From: Rugalucina vietnamica
Lineage: Eukaryota; Mollusca; Bivalvia; Lucinida; Lucinidae
Length of the DNA stretch: 64,000 nt
NCBI GenBank assembly: GCA_964017185.1
Contig: OZ024874.1
Coordinates: 18,595,957 to 18,659,956 of the forward strand
Direction: 5' to 3'
Shown piece after piece: positions 44,690 to 54,609 of this stretch; positions within the stretch are counted from its first letter, which is position 1, and each line of letters opens with the position of its first letter. Under the pieces are notes generated by a model, which saw only the letters and a program-made list of their open reading frames with translations, made no database searches and was not told the DNA's origin. The translations under genes and the position numbers were made by a program.

Positions 44690-45025
44690 AGAGCAGATCA
44701 CGCGGAGGGTGCTATTCTGTCAAGTCGCATGATCATATTACCCTCTGACGTCATATCTGCCTAAAACGTGCAACTGCATTTTAAGTCGCATGCGTCTGTT
44801 TACAGTGCACGCGGAGGGTGCTATTCTGTCACGTCGCATTATCATATTACCCTCTGATGTCATATCTACCTAAAAACGTACAGCTGCACTTGTAGTCACA
44901 TGCGTTTGTTTACAGTGCACGTTGAGGTCGCTATTCTGTCATGTCGCATTATCATATTACCCTCTGACGTCACATTCGCCAAACTGATGATGTGCAGTTT
45001 CACGTGTAGTCACATGTGTTTATCC
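44690..45025. repeat. Three-unit 110-bp tandem repeat
   Basis: Units start near 44701, 44810 and 44920. Each holds GCTATTCTGTCA, ATCATATTACCCTCTGA and GTCACATGYGTYTGTTTA. Confidence 0.9.
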
Positions 45026-45200
45026 TGTGGTATGTCGCTAATTTGTTTCAAAAAGGGTTCGGTATAATAAAACAATTGTTGCCCTTCAGTGAGGGTGGTA
45101 TGACGATTTGTTCCACCTCGTCTGGTTATATTGCCGTCATGTCATCCTTACTCAAGGGCAACTATTGTATATTGTTACTGCCACCCATTTATAAGGCCTT

Positions 45201-45277
45201 GCCACACCTTAGCGAATTTCTATAACGCAGGCTTGCGAAAATAGTAAAACTGTCATCTTTTGCGTTTTATTGACGAA
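45201..45277 (+). repeat. Direct repeat flanking receptor-tail relic, left
   Basis: Matches 45763-45851 with a few changes: CACACC, GCGAATTTCTA, ACGCAG, CTTGC, TCTTTTGCGTTTT. The pair brackets the receptor-tail relic and a palindrome. Confidence 0.75.
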
Positions 45278-45404
45278 ACATTTTGAAAATGTGTTATGTG
45301 ATCAATCCTTTAACGAAAGGTTGCGAACTGTTAAGAATCGTGACTTTGATGAGGAAAATTCATTGGGCTGCGCAAGTAGTCTTTGTTTATTCCTGTCGCA
45401 TTCG

Positions 45405-45720
45405 TATTCTATGGGTTCGTAGGTTCGATTTGGTAATTCTGATGTTCCAATACAAAGTAATTACGATTCTTCGCCGCTTCTACCAGTGAATCATCACCAA
45501 AAGACATATAAACATCATATTATGATGTTTATATGTCTTTGGGTGATGATTCACTGGTATCTGAAAATATCGGCTTTGCTTACATTTGATTTTGTGGTTC
45601 AAGAACATATAGTTAAATCTCTTCCTGAACTGTATTCTGAACTTTGATCTACAGAATTACCACCATTCTTGTGGTCAACTACGTGTGAATTTTAGGATTC
45701 TAAACAATTGATTATGATTT
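45405..45720 (-). pseudogene. Relic of receptor tail exon (exon 7 paralogue)
   Basis: Minus strand, 45700-45580: VDHKNGGNSVDQSSEYSSG matches the receptor tail's VDYKNGGDTADQSTDNNSG. Nucleotides such as TTTGATCTACAG and ACCACCATTCTT are almost identical to 22075-22100. Farther on (45470-45410) comes NRNYFVLEHQNYQIEP, matching NHDYFVLEPQKPQ. The order equals that of exon 7. In-frame stops, missing sequence and a 79-bp palindrome between the two blocks make it non-coding. It shows that a second gene or a partial duplicate of this receptor once lay here. Confidence 0.75.
45481..45559. repeat. 79-bp near-perfect palindrome
   Basis: Arms of 39 bases around 45520 with one mismatch. The left arm begins TACCAGTGAATCATCACC and the right arm is its inverse. 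It sits between the two homologous blocks of the receptor-tail relic. Confidence 0.95.
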
Positions 45721-45762
45721 CGACATTGTGTATTCAAGGGTAGCCTTTTCAACATTAAGGGG

Positions 45763-45851
45763 TCGTCACACCTACTGCGAATTTCTAAAACGCAGACTTG
45801 CAAAAATGAAAAAAAAAAAAAAAACTGTTATCTTTTGCGTTTTCTTGATGA
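45763..45851 (+). repeat. Direct repeat flanking receptor-tail relic, right
   Basis: Second copy of 45201-45277, with a longer poly-A insertion. Confidence 0.75.
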
Positions 45852-45937
45852 TAGTGTTTGCAAATAAGTAAGAAAGTTTATTGAACAAAGTCCAGTGAGC
45901 TGTAAAGCTCATGAGTATACAAGCAATACAATATCAT

Positions 45938-46737
45938 TGTTACGACCTAGCGTAACTAGACAGGTACAGCGAAAAACAACCAAGTAATTTAAACTTAACA
46001 ATATTTAATCAAACAAATAAATGCTGCAAATACATACAAACAAACAAACAGATAAGTAAATAAATAAATAAATAACTTACAAAGTTAATGTCAAATAAGT
46101 CCTTGTCCCTCAAATGTAAGTCCACAATCCAGTAACCAGAATATGAGCACATGTATATTTTAATCCACACTTTTATTCTAATCCAAAACACTAGTGAAAC
46201 AACCAAAATTATATACTTTAAATCACTTCAAATTTCTGAATACCTACGACTGAATTGGGACCTATATTTATACATCTAAGGAAATTCTCCAGGTTTCTAG
46301 AGAATGATATAATAAACTTTTCTCTAGAAAAGAAACGAACTAAACGAAAGTTCTTTTAAATTCTCCAAAGAGAATTTAGAATTCTCCAGAGAGAATTCAA
46401 GGCAGACTAAACGAGAGTCCACTAGACCCTTCGAGATCTCAGTAGTATACATAGTCCAAATATATTTTTAACTTATGGTAAAAAAAAAAACACTCACTCC
46501 ATTTTCATCTGGAATTATCCACAAAGTGCTCATAGAATTTTCTATACTTCTAAATTATATAACAGTGATAAAAATAATCAATGACATTCTTCTACAAAGT
46601 TCTAGATAATAAATTGTAGAAACATAAAAAGAAATATATATTAATAAATTGGGTTACTCCCCTTTGATTATATATATATAAATTATAAGTAATAGCTTTT
46701 AAAAGAATCAATATTATTGAATCAATTATATATAACA
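45938..46737 (-). repeat. 3' LTR of gypsy-group element
   Basis: 800 bp. In element orientation it starts TGTTATATATAA and ends GTCGTAACA. It lacks about 15 bp found in the other LTR near 52335. Otherwise I noticed two substitutions and small A-run and TA-run length changes. It holds AAATAAAT-type microsatellite and inverted AATTCTC/GAGAATT words. Confidence 0.95.
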
Positions 46738-46749
46738 CTTCCCCTCTTC
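46738..46749 (-). other. Polypurine tract
   Basis: In element orientation GAAGAGGGGAAG lies directly before the 3' LTR, where plus-strand DNA synthesis is primed. Confidence 0.85.
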
Positions 46750-46821
46750 AACGAAAAGAAAGTTTTGTGAAATAAAACTTTCTTTTGCAATACTCATATG
46801 CAAACATACAAGGCAAAACTG

Positions 46822-49800
46822 TCAAGCTCTTGAAAGGGTGTCTGGAATTATGTTATCTCTACCTTTTATGTGTCTAATGTCAAGATTGTGCTCTTGCAAC
46901 ATGAGACTCCATCTGAGCAAACGCTGATTCTTGTTTTTCATTTTGTGTATGAAGGTCAGTGGATTGTGATCACTGAAGACGACAATTGGTGAATTTGCAG
47001 AAGACAGATACACTTGAAAGTGTCGAAGGGCAAGAATAAGAGATAGACATTCTTTCTCTATAGTAGAATAATTTCTTTGATGTTTGTCAAACTTCTTTGA
47101 AAAGTAACAAACAGGATGATCAACACCATTGTCATCTTCTTGTAACAATACACTGCCTGCACCAACATCACTTGCATCCACCGCCATTTTGAATTCTCTG
47201 TCAAAGCGTGGTGCTGATAGAACTGGAGCACTCTTAAGTATGGCCTTTAACTGATCAAAAGACTTCTGACAAGCCTCAGACCAAACATACCTGACCTTCT
47301 TACCAAGTAAATTTGTCAAAGGCTCAGCTATAACTGAAAAATTATTACAGAACTTTCTGTAATATCCAGCCATACCCAAAAAGCGCATCAGTTGCCGTTT
47401 TCCTGTAGGTACAGGAAAATCTGATATAGCCTCAACTTTGGCTTCTACAGGTCTGACCTGACCTTGTCCAACAATATGTCCTAGAAATGTCAAATTAGCA
47501 TGGCAAAATTCACTTTTCGGTAAGTTTATTGTCAGTTTAGCATCACTGAGTCTTTTGAAGAATTCTCTGATGATCTCCAGGTGTTGTTTCCACTCTTCAC
47601 TGTAGATGATGGCATCGTCGATGTAAGCTTTACACCCATCCAGACCGAAAATCAAACTATTGACCAAGCGAACCAAGCAACATTTCAGCGCTTTCAGTTT
47701 ATTTCGAAATTGTCTTTCTGTAGTAACAAATTCTAAAATCTCCTTTGGACTGTCTGTAAGTGGAATCTGCCAAAACCCTTTCAAAAGATCGAATTTCGTC
47801 ACATATTTGGCGTGACCAAAGTTGTCGATGCAGTCATCAATTCTTGGTATGGGAAATGTGTCAGTTTTTGTGACAGAATTTACTTTTCTATAGTCTGTGC
47901 ACATTCGAAATGTCCCATCAGATTTTGGCACAAGTATACAAGGAGAACTCCATTCACTTTGACTAGGTTCTATAAAGTCATTGTCCAGCAAATACTTAAC
48001 TTCTTTCCTGAGATATTGTTGTCTTTCAGGATGAAGTCTATACGGATGTTGTTTCACCGGTTTTGCTCCTTCAATAATGTCTACATCATGGTAGATTTTA
48101 TCGGTTCTGGATGGAATGTCCGGAAATAAGTGCTCATATTCAAGAATTAATTGTTTTAGTTCATGTTTCTTGTCCGGATCTAGATGTGACAGTTTCTGAT
48201 CGAGGTCATGCAGAATGTCAGAATTCTGGAGTTTTGAGGATAATGGTTCACAGTTCACAGAGTTCATTTCTTCAAAGTCTGTCTGATTTTGTTCATGAGG
48301 GACAGAATTAACTATGCTTACTGAGGAAATAACTGAACTATCATTATCACTATCCCTATCAATGTACTTTTTAAGCATGTTAATATGACATAATTGTTTT
48401 TGCTTGCGCCTCCCAGGAGTGTTAACAATGTAATTTACATCACTTAACCTTTTCTCAACAGTATATGGACCATAATATCTAGCTTGTAATGGCCTGCCAG
48501 GAATGGGCAAAAGAGCAATCACCTTGTCTCCAGGGTCAAAATTTCTGTTCTGAGCATTTTCATCAAAATGCAACTTCATTTTGCTCTGAGCTGACTTAAG
48601 ATTGAACCGAGCAACTTCCCAAGCTTTTGTCAATCTAGTTTTGAAGTCAGACACATACTGAAGTAAGTTCAAAGGACTGTCATTACTTGAAAGAAACTTC
48701 TCTTTCATAAGTTTTAAAGGTCCACGAACAGTGTGTCCGAAAACAAGTTCAAACGGACTGAACCCAAGAGACTCTTCTACTGACTCTCTGACAGCAAATA
48801 ATAGCAAATGTATGCCTTCATCCCAATCTTTTTCGGTGTCAAAACAGTAAGATCTGATCATGTTCTTCAAAGTTTGATGGAATCTTTCCAAAGCACCTTG
48901 ACTTTCAGGATGATAAGCTGATGACTTGTATTGTTTAATGCCAAGTTCATGCATTACTTGCTGAAATGTTCCTGACATAAAATTGGAACCCTGATCTGAT
49001 TGGACTGATTTTGGAAGACCTACAAGTGTGAAAAACTTTACAAGGGCCTTAACTATTGTTTTCGTCTTGATATTCCTGAGTGGAATTGCTTCAGGAAAAC
49101 GTGTTGAAGCACACATTATAGTCAAGAGATATTGGCAACCTGATTTAGTCTTGGGTAACGGACCTACACAGTCAATGATAATCCTACTAAATGGTTCATC
49201 AAATGCAGGAATAGGCTGTAAATTAGCTTTTGGAATAGTCTGATTAGGTTTTCCTACCATTTGACAAGTGTGACAGGATTTGCAATGTTGGGAAACATCA
49301 GATTTTAATCCTGGCCAGTAGAAATGCTTGAGAATTTTGTGGTAAGTCTTATTTATCCCTAAATGACCTGACATGGGAGTTTCATGGGCCAAGTTTAAGA
49401 TTTCAGGACGATAAGCCTTAGGAACCACAATTTGGTGATTTATGGTCCATTCGTCTTCCGCTGAAACATCAGGAGGACGCCATTTTCTCATTAAGATGTC
49501 ATTTTTGACATAAAAACAAACAGGAACCTGAGAAATTTCATTTTCATCTAAAGCCCTTTCAAATAAAGGCGAGATTTCAGGATCACTGTGCTGTTCTTGA
49601 CAAAGTTGTGACCTTGACATTTGGTCGTGACCTTGGTCAAAAATTGAAGGTGAAAGGTCATTGTCTGACCTTTGATTGTCGAAGTCAGTTTGACTTGGAG
49701 AAAGAGATTTTGAAATCTCATCATGAAAAGACTGACCTATAAAAGTGTCAGTTAAGTCAATATCCTGTATCCCATCATTCAATTTGACTTTCTTTGCCAT

Positions 49801-51768
49801 AGCCCTTGTAACGGCACATGAAGGGTAAAGATCAGGAATTTCCTGCTCAATGGGATCAGGCAATTGATCCTCACAAGGTGTATTGGTCAAAAGTGGGTTT
49901 ACCACAACCTTATCTCCGGCTAAGTCATTGCCTAATAGCAAGTGAACACCTTTAAAAGGTAAAGAAGGCCTAATACATACAGCCACAGGACCAGAAACTA
50001 AGTCTGAAGACAAATAAATGTTATGGAGCGGTACATTAACAAATCCACACTCTACTCCCTGAATAAGGACACTTGTCCCAGTTGAAGTCTTCTCGGAAAA
50101 AGGCAGGGTATCTGCTAAAATAAGAGACTGAGAAGCTCCGGTATCTCGTAAGATTTTAATAGGGGTAGACTGGGCAGAATCACTAGTAAGTGACACAAAA
50201 CCTTCTGATAAGAATGGTTCATAAATCTCCATAATACAATCAGTCGCAGACGTTTTGGCCAAAATAGGATTTTCATCCTGAATAATCGACTGTGGTTTTG
50301 ACCTTAAAAAAGTAAGACCTGTTGGTCTAGAATTATTTTGATTTTGTCTCTCTTTTCTTCTTTTCAAAGTTTCACATTCAGAAATGACGTGACCGTCACC
50401 TTTACAATAATTGCAAAACAGCCGGGGTGAGTATGAGGATCTTTGACCTTTGTTTTCACTAGTATCTTTATTTTTAGGATTATGTGAAGGACTGGAACTA
50501 TCAGCTGTTAGTCCAGCTTGTGGTTGTGGATTAGGTTGAGGAGAATTATTTCTCTGTTGAGGGTTAAATGGTTTTGACTGAGGTGTATTAGGTTTAAATT
50601 GAGGGTTAAAAGGTTTCTTGTAAGGCTTATTTACAAAAGACACCTTATGAGTCAAAGCATAATCATCAGCTAATCGTGCTGCTACATCTAAAGTTTCTAC
50701 TTCCCTTTCGTCAAGAAAAGATTTGACATCAGAGTGTATGCATCGTTTGAACTCTTCAACAAGCATGAGCTGTCTTAATTTTGCATGATCAGACTTTACA
50801 TCCTTTGAAGAACACCACCTATCAAATAATTGCTCCTTAGTTCTAGCAAATTCTACATGGGTTTGATCATGTTCTTTCCTACAATTTCTGAATTTCTGCC
50901 TATAAGCTTCAGGTACTAACTCATAAGCCTTAAGAATCAGATTTTTGACTGTGTCATAATCTGAACTTTGATCAAGTGGAAGCTGAGTGTAAATTTCTCG
51001 AGCTTTACCAATAACAACACTCTGTAGAAGCAAGGTCCAATGCTCTTTTGGCCATTTCAAATTTTCTGCTACCTTCTCAAAATGTAAAAAGTACTTATCT
51101 ACTTCTTTTTCTTGAAATGGAGGAACGAGCCTGATATGTTTTGTAACATCAAATACTTTACTAGGATCAAAAGACACAGGAGGCAATGATTTACTGCTTA
51201 ATTCAAGCTCTTTCATTTTTATCTCATAATGCATTTTCTCTTTTTCAAGTTCTACTCTTTCTAACATTTCTCTGTGTTTTTCCTTCTCTCGTTCTTCCAT
51301 TTCCCTTTGTTTTTCCTTCTCTCTTTCTTCCATATCTATTTTTTCCTTTGCAAGCCTTTCTTCTAACTCTCTTTGTTTTTCTCTTTCCCTTTCTTCAAAT
51401 GCTAACTTTTGTTTTTCAAGCTCTAACTTTTCTTTTTGCATTCTTTCTTCCCTTTCTTCCTTATCTGCCCTTCTTTTTTCTTCAAATTCTAATCTTAATT
51501 TTTCCAGTTCAAGATGCCTTTTTAATTCTAACTCTTTCAACTGTATGTCGGTTTGTGAGACCATAATTAGAGATGTAGCTGAGGGTTCAAAAAATTCCTC
51601 ATCAACAAGAAACTGAATGATAACATTCTTAATTTCACGTTTTAACATAGATGTTTTGACATCAGGTATGCTATAATGACTAGCAATGTCTAAAAGATCA
51701 CTCTTTTTGGCCAAGTTTAACAGCTCTTGAGAAGGCGCAGCAATGAAATCTTCAAGTTTGAATGACAT
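46822..51768 (-). CDS. Gag-pol polyprotein of gypsy-group element
   Basis: One open frame of 1648 codons from ATG at 51768. An upstream in-frame TTG at 51792 was not used. Approximate order: Lys/Glu-rich coiled coil (80-195), capsid-like region (210-395), one CCHC knuckle CNYCKGDGHVISEC (about 451), protease DTGA (about 543), H2C2 integrase zinc finger (795-835), integrase D-D-E (about 863, 923, 959), a GPY/F-like module with YYGPYTV (about 1099), reverse transcriptase (1255-1435, YIDD at 1382-1385) and RNase H (1520-1648). The protein supplies packaging, cDNA synthesis and integration. Oddity: the conserved RT motif around the FG-x-x-NAP-x-x-F region (about 1345-1365) is absent and about six residues short, so RT may be inactive although the frame is open. 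Confidence 0.9.
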   Translation of the reverse strand: MSFKLEDFIAAPSQELLNLAKKSDLLDIASHYSIPDVKTSMLKREIKNVIIQFLVDEEFFEPSATSLIMVSQTDIQLKELELKRHLELEKLRLEFEEKRRADKEEREERMQKEKLELEKQKLAFEEREREKQRELEERLAKEKIDMEEREKEKQREMEEREKEKHREMLERVELEKEKMHYEIKMKELELSSKSLPPVSFDPSKVFDVTKHIRLVPPFQEKEVDKYFLHFEKVAENLKWPKEHWTLLLQSVVIGKAREIYTQLPLDQSSDYDTVKNLILKAYELVPEAYRQKFRNCRKEHDQTHVEFARTKEQLFDRWCSSKDVKSDHAKLRQLMLVEEFKRCIHSDVKSFLDEREVETLDVAARLADDYALTHKVSFVNKPYKKPFNPQFKPNTPQSKPFNPQQRNNSPQPNPQPQAGLTADSSSPSHNPKNKDTSENKGQRSSYSPRLFCNYCKGDGHVISECETLKRRKERQNQNNSRPTGLTFLRSKPQSIIQDENPILAKTSATDCIMEIYEPFLSEGFVSLTSDSAQSTPIKILRDTGASQSLILADTLPFSEKTSTGTSVLIQGVECGFVNVPLHNIYLSSDLVSGPVAVCIRPSLPFKGVHLLLGNDLAGDKVVVNPLLTNTPCEDQLPDPIEQEIPDLYPSCAVTRAMAKKVKLNDGIQDIDLTDTFIGQSFHDEISKSLSPSQTDFDNQRSDNDLSPSIFDQGHDQMSRSQLCQEQHSDPEISPLFERALDENEISQVPVCFYVKNDILMRKWRPPDVSAEDEWTINHQIVVPKAYRPEILNLAHETPMSGHLGINKTYHKILKHFYWPGLKSDVSQHCKSCHTCQMVGKPNQTIPKANLQPIPAFDEPFSRIIIDCVGPLPKTKSGCQYLLTIMCASTRFPEAIPLRNIKTKTIVKALVKFFTLVGLPKSVQSDQGSNFMSGTFQQVMHELGIKQYKSSAYHPESQGALERFHQTLKNMIRSYCFDTEKDWDEGIHLLLFAVRESVEESLGFSPFELVFGHTVRGPLKLMKEKFLSSNDSPLNLLQYVSDFKTRLTKAWEVARFNLKSAQSKMKLHFDENAQNRNFDPGDKVIALLPIPGRPLQARYYGPYTVEKRLSDVNYIVNTPGRRKQKQLCHINMLKKYIDRDSDNDSSVISSVSIVNSVPHEQNQTDFEEMNSVNCEPLSSKLQNSDILHDLDQKLSHLDPDKKHELKQLILEYEHLFPDIPSRTDKIYHDVDIIEGAKPVKQHPYRLHPERQQYLRKEVKYLLDNDFIEPSQSEWSSPCILVPKSDGTFRMCTDYRKVNSVTKTDTFPIPRIDDCIDNFGHAKYVTKFDLLKGFWQIPLTDSPKEILEFVTTERQFRNKLKALKCCLVRLVNSLIFGLDGCKAYIDDAIIYSEEWKQHLEIIREFFKRLSDAKLTINLPKSEFCHANLTFLGHIVGQGQVRPVEAKVEAISDFPVPTGKRQLMRFLGMAGYYRKFCNNFSVIAEPLTNLLGKKVRYVWSEACQKSFDQLKAILKSAPVLSAPRFDREFKMAVDASDVGAGSVLLQEDDNGVDHPVCYFSKKFDKHQRNYSTIEKECLSLILALRHFQVYLSSANSPIVVFSDHNPLTFIHKMKNKNQRLLRWSLMLQEHNLDIRHIKGRDNIIPDTLSRA

Positions 51769-51838
51769 GGTTGCTTTTTGCTGGTATGACAAACAATAAA
51801 TATCTTTTCAAATTCAGAATAAAATAGATGCACAAAAT

Positions 51839-51863
51839 GTTCAATCCCGGCTCAGAGCCCCCA
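51839..51863 (-). other. tRNA primer binding site
   Basis: The plus strand reads GTTCAATCCC...GCCCCCA, the 3' end of a tRNA with T-loop and CCA. The element strand is therefore complementary (starting TGGGGGCTCTGAGCC). It lies five bases inside the 5' LTR. The tRNA species was not determined. Confidence 0.85.
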
Positions 51864-51868
51864 AAATC

Positions 51869-52685
51869 TGTTACGACCTAGCGTAACTAGACAGGTACAG
51901 CGAAAAACAACCAAGTAATTTAAACTTAACAATATTTAATCAAACAAATAAATGCTGCAAATACATACAAACAAACAAACAGATAAGTAAATAAATAAAT
52001 AAATAACTTACAAAGTTAATGTCAAATAAGTCCTTGTCCCTCAAATGTAAGTCCACAATCCAGTAACCAGAATATGAGCACATGTATATTTTAATCCACA
52101 CTTTTATTCTAATCCAAAACACTAGTGAAACAACCAAAATTATATACTTTAAATCACTTCAAATTTCTGAATACCTACGACTGAATTGGGACCTATATTT
52201 ATACATCTAAGGAAATTCTCCAGGTTTCTAGAGAATGATATAATAAACTTTTCTCTAGAAAAGAAACGAACTAAACGAAAGTTCTTTTTAATTCTCCAAA
52301 GAGAATTTAGAATTCTCCAGAGAGAATTCAAGGCCGCAACGACCATCAAGACTAAACGAGAGTCCACTAGACCCTTCGAGATCTCAGTAGTATACATAGT
52401 CCAAATATATTTTTAACTTATGGTAAAAAAAAAAAACACTCACTCCATTTTCATCTGGAATTATCCACAAAGTGCTCATAGAATTTTCTATACTTCTAAA
52501 TTATATAACAGTGATAAAAATAATCAATGACATTCTTCTACAAAGTTCTAGATAATAATTTGTAGAAACATAAAAAGAAATATATATTAATAAATTGGGT
52601 TACTCCCCTTTGATTATATATATATATAAATTATAAGTAATAGCTTTTAAAAGAATCAATATTATTGAATCAATTATATATAACA
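51869..52685 (-). repeat. 5' LTR of gypsy-group element
   Basis: 817 bp, TGTTATATATAA to GTCGTAACA in element orientation. It should carry the promoter; I could not fix a TATA box or start site. Near identity with the 3' LTR implies recent insertion. Confidence 0.95.
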
Positions 52686-52690
52686 ATCAT

Positions 52691-53035
52691 GACGAACAAA
52701 CACAGTGCACAGCATAAATCGCGGCGGGTATCCATAACGGAATCGACGGGATCAAATCGCTTTTTCCGGCGCCTACGGGACCAGCAACGGAGCCTACGGG
52801 AATTCTGTTGATGAAGTTGACCATAAACGCTACTTCAGCGGAAGATTTGTTTTAGATAAAAAGTAAGGTTATTGTATATACTAGTCCTCGAGACCCCGAA
52901 CATATCAGGCTTATTACTTTTGTACAGAAAACTGCTGTTTAAGACGATGAACCAAAAACGGTACTTTTTCCACCCTACATGTCTACAGGCTAAAAGAAAG
53001 GTCCTATAAAACATTTTTTATTGCTTTTTATCCCG
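52691..53035. other. No recognised gene
   Basis: A GC-richer patch (52715-52805) with repeated GCCTACGGGA words. No open frame of note. Confidence 0.4.
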
Positions 53036-53044
53036 TATTCCATC

Positions 53045-53310
53045 CATAGTGCAGGTTATACTTTCGTTTTGGTCCTTTGAGATCAGCGAGGATATTCTGA
53101 GAAATCAGAAATTTATCATCGGTCTTACCAATGTTGAATATATTTGGTCCCATTTAGATAATACTAGTCTTTGTATCGACTACCTTGATGAAAGTTGCAA
53201 AATTTCAGTAATTCTCATTGGCTCCATGTTGCCAAATCTAAAGGGCCACTGAAGAGACTTTAATAGTCGAAATCGCGGTATGGCCCATCCACTTTCTCAT
53301 TAATGACCAA
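53045..53310 (+). repeat. Hammerhead-repeat family, single copy on plus strand
   Basis: About 265 bp of one unit of the 29.9-32.1 kb family in opposite orientation, ending shortly after the ribozyme. Confidence 0.85.
53243..53286 (+). ncRNA. Hammerhead ribozyme, plus-strand copy
   Basis: GGGCCA, CUGAAGA, GACU-loop-AGUC, GAAA, UCGCGGUA, UGGCCC. Stem I is fully Watson-Crick here (GGGCCA/UGGCCC), where the array copies have one G-U pair. The core is intact. The first stem III pair next to GAAA is weakened (U opposite G). Predicted cleavage after GUA at 53280/53281. Confidence 0.8.
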
Positions 53311-53539
53311 ATAGCGTGTGTGTGTTTTTCTTCTCAGTTTGTTTTATTATATATTTAATATAAAAAAAACGTTCTTTTTACATATGCGATACAGACAAGA
53401 TATACACTTGCACATATCGTGGCACAGTATCTCAGCTAAGAAATTGTCAAAACCCATATCACTAGACTACATCCTGAAATGATCCATATGATCAATAGGG
53501 AAACATAGGCTTCGGAGCGCTCGATTCTTATTGTATCGA

Positions 53540-53815
53540 GTTCATAGGTAGTGGGCTGCCTCAATCAGTCGATCAATCAATCAATTGATCATTCAATCAA
53601 TTTATCAATCGGTCTATCAAACAAATAATCAATAGATCGATCGATCAATCAAAAGATACCAATCGATCGATCAATCATTCAACAGATCAATTAATCATTT
53701 GATCGATCAATTAATAGACTAATGAATTGATCTATCTCAATCGATCAGTCAATCATTAGATCGATCAATCCATATCAATCCATCGATCTATCCATGAATC
53801 ATTCGACTGATCGAT
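53540..53815. repeat. TCAATCGA simple-repeat block, left arm
   Basis: Degenerate repeats of TCAATCAA/TCGATCGA running 5' to 3'. The complementary orientation (TTGATTGATCGA) lies at 54366-54605. Confidence 0.9.
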
Positions 53816-54380
53816 CTGAATCTGAATCTGAATCTGAATGGTTTACTGGTGACACGCAAAATTGACAATACCTCACCAGGGGGGTGCGCCAGGAGGGAAA
53901 CTAGTCCCTGGCTCTCACAAGAGATGCGAACTTGGACACACAGTCATCAGACATTTCAGCAGAAGAGATAAGAGAATCAGGGAGGTCATTCCAGTCCCTG
54001 ATAGTCTGTGGAAAGAAACTACTTTTGTACGCTTCTTTGCTAGCTGAAGGTATCTGAAAAGCCAAAGCGTGTTGATTTCTACAACGCCTATTCTTTGGTA
54101 TAAGGTCATCTGTGGGTATTCTCTCTTTACCCTTTAGACATTTGTACAGCAATATAAGTCCACTATCCTTCCTCCTTTTCTTAAGAGATTCCCATTTCAG
54201 TTGACCTAAAATGCCAGTCATGCTCCCAGTTTCAAAAACATAATTTCCCGTCACAAACCTTGCCGCACGATTTTGGACCTTTTCTAGTTCTTCCTGGAGG
54301 CCTAGAGTGTGAGGGTCCCAAACTGAGCTTCCATATTCCAAGACCGGTCGCACCAGTCGATTAATCAAAAGACCAATCAA
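53816..54380 (-). mobile_element. LINE 3'-end fragment, copy 2
   Basis: The minus strand encodes the last 159 codons of the LINE ORF (54380-53901). It begins with RLVRPVLEYGSSVWDP, which is typical of the region after RT, and ends IRDWNDLPDSLISSAEMSDD. The 3' UTR and ATTCAG tail (53816-53843) follow. It is truncated at its 5' end where simple repeats begin. The frame is open and close to copy 1, so this is a fairly young fragment. It has no RT catalytic motif. Confidence 0.85.
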
Positions 54381-54605
54381 TCGAGTGGTTGATTGATTGA
54401 TGAACGGATCGATCGGTCTATTGATTGATCGATCGACCGAATGAGTGATGGATCGTTTGCAATCGATGAGTTGATTAGTCGATTAGTCTTTCGACTAATC
54501 GATCGAGTGATTGATTTATCAAATGATTAATCGCGATCGATCAATTGATTTGTCTTTTTACTGATTGATCGAGTGATTAATGGATCAAGTGATTGATCGA
54601 TATGT
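54366..54605. repeat. TTGATTGATCGA simple-repeat block, right arm
   Basis: Same simple sequence as the left block but in inverse orientation, so the two blocks could pair around the LINE fragment. Confidence 0.9.
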
Positions 54606-54609
54606 CGAA

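Larger units (their letters stand above)
45938..52685 (-). mobile_element. Full-length gypsy-group LTR retrotransposon, Gmr1-like order
   Basis: A 6.75-kb element on the minus strand. It has two nearly identical LTRs, a 5-bp target duplication ATCAT (45933-45937 and 52686-52690), a tRNA-type primer binding site, a polypurine tract, and one open gag-pol frame. Domain order is gag, protease, integrase, reverse transcriptase, RNase H. Most Ty3/gypsy elements place integrase last. Integrase before RT is the copia-like order known for the Gmr1 clade of gypsy-group elements. The RT, RNase H and GPY/F-type integrase end are gypsy-like. A decayed relative is at 33.6-36.1 kb. Confidence 0.95.

Noticed and set aside
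51839-51863. tRNA gene 3' end
   Set aside because: Only the last 25 bases of a tRNA are present, next to an LTR, so it is a primer binding site.
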